A stretch of 16,193 nt of DNA, taken from Spirochaetaceae bacterium (GTDB taxonomy: Bacteria; Spirochaetota; Spirochaetia; Treponematales; Breznakiellaceae). Both the position numbers and the translations under genes were made by a program. The notes beneath the pieces were generated by a model that saw nothing but the letters and a program-made list of their open reading frames with translations, had not been told where the DNA came from and made no database searches. The stretch covers positions 1 through 16,193 of the forward strand of contig JAIRMP010000002.1 of the NCBI GenBank assembly GCA_031258615.1. The letters run 5' to 3'. Shown piece by piece: positions 14,352-16,193 of the stretch. Positions within the stretch are counted from its first letter, which is position 1, and each line of letters opens with the position of its first letter.

Positions 14352-14398
14352 GAACAAGTCTATTGAGCCCCGCACCTGCTTGACTGAACAGTTACGGT

Positions 14399-14438
14399 AA
14401 AAAAAAGCCGCAACGGGGAGTTTTTCCCGGTTGCGGCT
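14399..14438 (-). terminator. Rho-independent terminator of the sigma factor gene
   Basis: On the minus strand AGCCGCAAC pairs with GTTGCGGCT (plus positions 14430-14438 and 14406-14414), extended inward by CCGGG/CCCG pairing with one bulge, and is followed directly by eight T (plus positions 14399-14406). It lies about 30 bases beyond the sigma factor stop codon. This is a textbook intrinsic terminator for the minus strand. Confidence 0.92.
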
Positions 14439-14468
14439 ACAGTTCAAAACGAATTACGCCTGCCTGGG

Positions 14469-15344
14469 TTAAGCTACATAAACCTGTAGCATCTGCTGAC
14501 AGGCCGGATGCTGTAGGCGTTTGATCGCCTTTTTTTCTATCTGCCTTATCCGTTCCTTGGTCAGGTTGAAACGATCGCCAATTTCCCGCAGGGACATCTG
14601 AATCGAATCGCCTATTCCAAAACGACAGCGGATAACGGCGGCTTCTTTCTTGTCCAGTGTTCCTAAAACCGCTTCAATATCATCACGCATAAGGCTTTGC
14701 TCGGCAAATTCGTAGGGCGACTGGTATGTATCGTCTTCGATATGATCCGATATGATGCAGGAATCTTTTTCGGAATAAACCGGCGTATCGAGAGAGATCA
14801 TCTCACGGCTTACATTCAACAGCCTGTTGACGAGGGATGCGCTCATATCGAGGGTGCGAGCTATCTCGTTTATTTCAGATTCACTGGATTCAACATTCTG
14901 TAGTTCATTTTTGGTGCGCTGTATGCGCAGCAATTCATCGGCGCGATTCATCGGTAAGCGTATCATTCGCGATTTTTCGGATATGGCCTTCAAAATAGCC
15001 TGACGTATCCACCAAACCGCATAAGAAATGAAATGATAACCTTTGTCGACATCAAAGCGGCTCACGGCGCTTATCAAGCCTATATTGCCTTCGCTTATAA
15101 GGTCGGTAAGGGGCAGCCCCTGTCCCTGGTACCGTTTTGCGACATTGACAACAAAGCGCAGATTCGACCTCACTAATTTATTCAGAGCGGCTTGATCGCC
15201 CGCCGCTGCTTTACGGGCCACGGTATCTTCTTCTTCCCTTGAAAGTAAGGGGATTCGACTAATATCTTTCAAATAAAGAGTCAACACATTTTCGTCCGAC
15301 ATCGCGGAACGTTTACCATTTACTGTACTACGTTTCCTTTTCAT
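14469..15344 (-). CDS. RNA polymerase sigma factor, sigma-70 family, short (group-2-like)
   Basis: A 291-residue sigma-70 factor that would direct RNA polymerase to -35/-10 promoters. Region 1.2 is at about 18-50 (LTLYLKDISRIPLLSREEE), region 2 at 55-125 with DLISEGNIGLISAVSRFD and YAVWWIRQAI (2.3-2.4), region 3 at about 135-185, and region 4 at 225-285 with the helix-turn-helix SLREIGDRFNLTKERIRQIE. The long acidic region 1.1 and the spacer insertion of housekeeping RpoD are missing, which fits an RpoS-like group 2 factor. The position of the -10-contacting threonine after WWIRQAI is leucine. Stationary-phase or stress use is inference. ATG 15344 has a perfect AGGAGG at five bases; ATG at residue 15 is an alternative. 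Confidence 0.9.
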   Translation of the reverse strand: MKRKRSTVNGKRSAMSDENVLTLYLKDISRIPLLSREEEDTVARKAAAGDQAALNKLVRSNLRFVVNVAKRYQGQGLPLTDLISEGNIGLISAVSRFDVDKGYHFISYAVWWIRQAILKAISEKSRMIRLPMNRADELLRIQRTKNELQNVESSESEINEIARTLDMSASLVNRLLNVSREMISLDTPVYSEKDSCIISDHIEDDTYQSPYEFAEQSLMRDDIEAVLGTLDKKEAAVIRCRFGIGDSIQMSLREIGDRFNLTKERIRQIEKKAIKRLQHPACQQMLQVYVA

Positions 15345-15692
15345 GGAAACCTCCTATAATATGTATCTATATTCAAGCAATAAGTATGCCAACCACGTAA
15401 ATATTGAATTGTTTACTGTTTGTCTTGTTAAATTGTTATTATGCAAAGATTTATATGCTTTGCCCCCCGATTTTATTTTCGGTACATCCGTTTATACTAT
15501 ATATATTAAATCAATATCGTGTAAGATTGACACAGTGCGGTGTTTCAAAGTTATATGTGTGTCAATATGATACATTTATGCTAAACGAGGGGCGTACTGC
15601 ATATAGCTTGGCGTTCATTTGACACCGGGAAGCTAATAGTTTTCACGGCGAACTTTCTATAGAAGGCTTTTTGCCATTGTTTTCAGTTCCAT
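15345..15692. promoter_or_regulatory. 348-bp AT-rich regulatory gap upstream of the sigma factor gene
   Basis: No believable gene is present; the short open frames here have no ribosome binding sites and no protein-like composition. On the minus strand, TTACAC (complement of 15519-15524), a 17-base spacer and TATAGT (complement of 15496-15501) form a candidate sigma-70 promoter, giving a leader of about 145 bases before ATG 15344. The leader holds a stem GCAAAG/CTTTGC (15443-15448 with 15458-15463). Upstream of the promoter lies a perfect 9-bp inverted repeat. I see no clear terminator for the fumarase gene. Confidence 0.45.
15526..15566. promoter_or_regulatory. 9-bp inverted repeat, each arm containing a TTGACA
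   Basis: ATTGACACA (15526-15534) and TGTGTCAAT (15558-15566) are perfect inverted copies 23 bases apart. Each arm carries a consensus -35 hexamer on its own strand, pointing inward, but no good -10 sits at 16-18 bases for either. It lies just upstream of the candidate sigma-factor promoter, where an activator or repressor could bind. Confidence 0.35.
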
Positions 15693-16193
15693 TTAGCCGA
15701 CAAACAGACGCAGGTCTTTTACCTCAAGCAGGCGCGCCGCTTCCATAGCAAGTTCCGGGTAGTCTATGATTTCCACGGAAACGATGTGGCGGCTTGCTAT
15801 CAGCGCCGCCGCGCCGCCCGCCGCGATAAGGTAGCGGCCCCCGTACTTCAGCGCCGCATCCGTCCAGAGGGACGAGCGGCGGCCCTTGCCCACGGTAACG
15901 AGCGAAGCGCCGCGGGACAGGAGTTCCTCCGCAAAGCTGTCCATCCGGGCAGAAGTCGTGGGACCTATGCTGCCTATCACGCAGCCGGGCGGCGTTTCCG
16001 CGGGGCCGGCGTAAAATACAGGGTATTTGAACAGGTATTCAGGCAGCGGCTCTCCTTTTTTGAGCAGTTTGCGCCATGCAAGGTGCGCCGCGTCCCGCGC
16101 CACAAGCAATTTTCCGCTTGCAAGCAGCGCGTCACCCGTCTTGAAGCCGGATAACTTTTCGCAGAGTTCCGCCATCGGCACATCAAAGTTGAC
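15693..16193 (-). CDS. Class I fumarate hydratase (or L-tartrate dehydratase) beta subunit, 5' end beyond the window
   Basis: The frame is open to the right edge; 166 residues are visible, beginning VNFDVPMAELCEKL, and the true start is probably just outside. A GTG at 16181 or ATG at 16175 would be too short at the N-terminus. Family marks of the beta subunit (C-terminal swivelling domain) are clear: VARDAAH, FYAGPAETPPGCVIGSIGPTTSARMD, VGKGRRS and GGAAALIA. This subunit joins an alpha subunit carrying an oxygen-sensitive [4Fe-4S] cluster to hydrate fumarate to malate; the alpha gene is expected to the right, upstream in transcription. The C-terminus ends at LEVKDLRLFVG and lacks the short tail after LEVEDFP common in the family. 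Tartrate dehydratase beta cannot be separated by eye. It lies 348 bases before the sigma factor gene on the same strand. Confidence 0.88.
   Translation of the reverse strand, partial: VNFDVPMAELCEKLSGFKTGDALLASGKLLVARDAAHLAWRKLLKKGEPLPEYLFKYPVFYAGPAETPPGCVIGSIGPTTSARMDSFAEELLSRGASLVTVGKGRRSSLWTDAALKYGGRYLIAAGGAAALIASRHIVSVEIIDYPELAMEAARLLEVKDLRLFVG

Noticed and set aside
14351..14360. CGAACAAGT match to the core of the 49-bp repeat as a third copy
   Set aside because: The identity covers only nine bases and the flanks do not align.
15343..15622. Two plus-strand frames in the AT-rich gap
   Set aside because: No ribosome binding site, atypical composition, and they cover a region better read as the regulatory leader of the sigma factor.
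15649..15658. TTCTATAGAA palindrome downstream of the fumarase gene
   Set aside because: A 10-bp perfect palindrome with no loop is not a terminator, and no second copy or context supports an operator.
1..16193. tRNA, rRNA, CRISPR array or transposase
   Set aside because: No cloverleaf with TTCRA loop, no rRNA-like stretch, no regularly spaced direct repeats and no transposase motif were found on reading both strands.

Overview
The window looks like a piece of spirochaete chromosome, most likely a host-associated Treponema (gut or termite type). This is an inference. It rests on a strongly diverged rnf gene set run together with an unrecognised membrane protein and a GH57-like protein, on moderate GC with tight ATGA-style gene overlaps, and on the general look of the proteins. 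I see no rRNA, no tRNA, no CRISPR array and no transposase.

Left edge (1-1159): a short ORF opens with a good ribosome binding site but carries an in-frame amber codon at codon 8. It lies downstream of a 17-base poly-G tract. It converges on, and overlaps, a GNAT acetyltransferase of the spermidine/spermine type on the minus strand. The 286 bp after that contain a hairpin-bearing repeat.

Centre (1160-9287, all plus strand, apparently one transcription unit): a YuiD-like divergent PAP2 membrane protein; a 521-residue membrane protein of unknown function; then rnfC, rnfD, a positional rnfG, rnfE and rnfA; and a GH57-like protein in the slot where rnfB is normally found. Most junctions overlap by 4 to 14 bases. 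The Rnf-like subunits keep their folds and the two [4Fe-4S] motifs of RnfC. They appear to have lost nearly every other cofactor site of classical Rnf: the RnfC flavin/NADH loop, the flavinylated threonines of RnfD and RnfG, both RnfA cysteines and one of the two RnfE cysteines. The GH57 protein keeps the nucleophile glutamate but lacks the usual acid/base motif. This operon is the main discovery candidate. It is bracketed by two inverted copies of a roughly 49-bp repeat (922-969 and 9281-9329).

Right part (9288-16193): a very large SWIM/SNF2 helicase and a small helical protein of an uncharacterised family, both minus strand, separated by a dense cluster of perfect hairpins. A divergent AT-rich methyltransferase gene is cut off after its motif IV and followed by repeat-like debris. 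Next come a short group-2-type sigma-70 factor with a clear intrinsic terminator and an ideal Shine-Dalgarno sequence, a 348-bp AT-rich regulatory gap, and the beta subunit of a class I fumarase that runs off the right edge.
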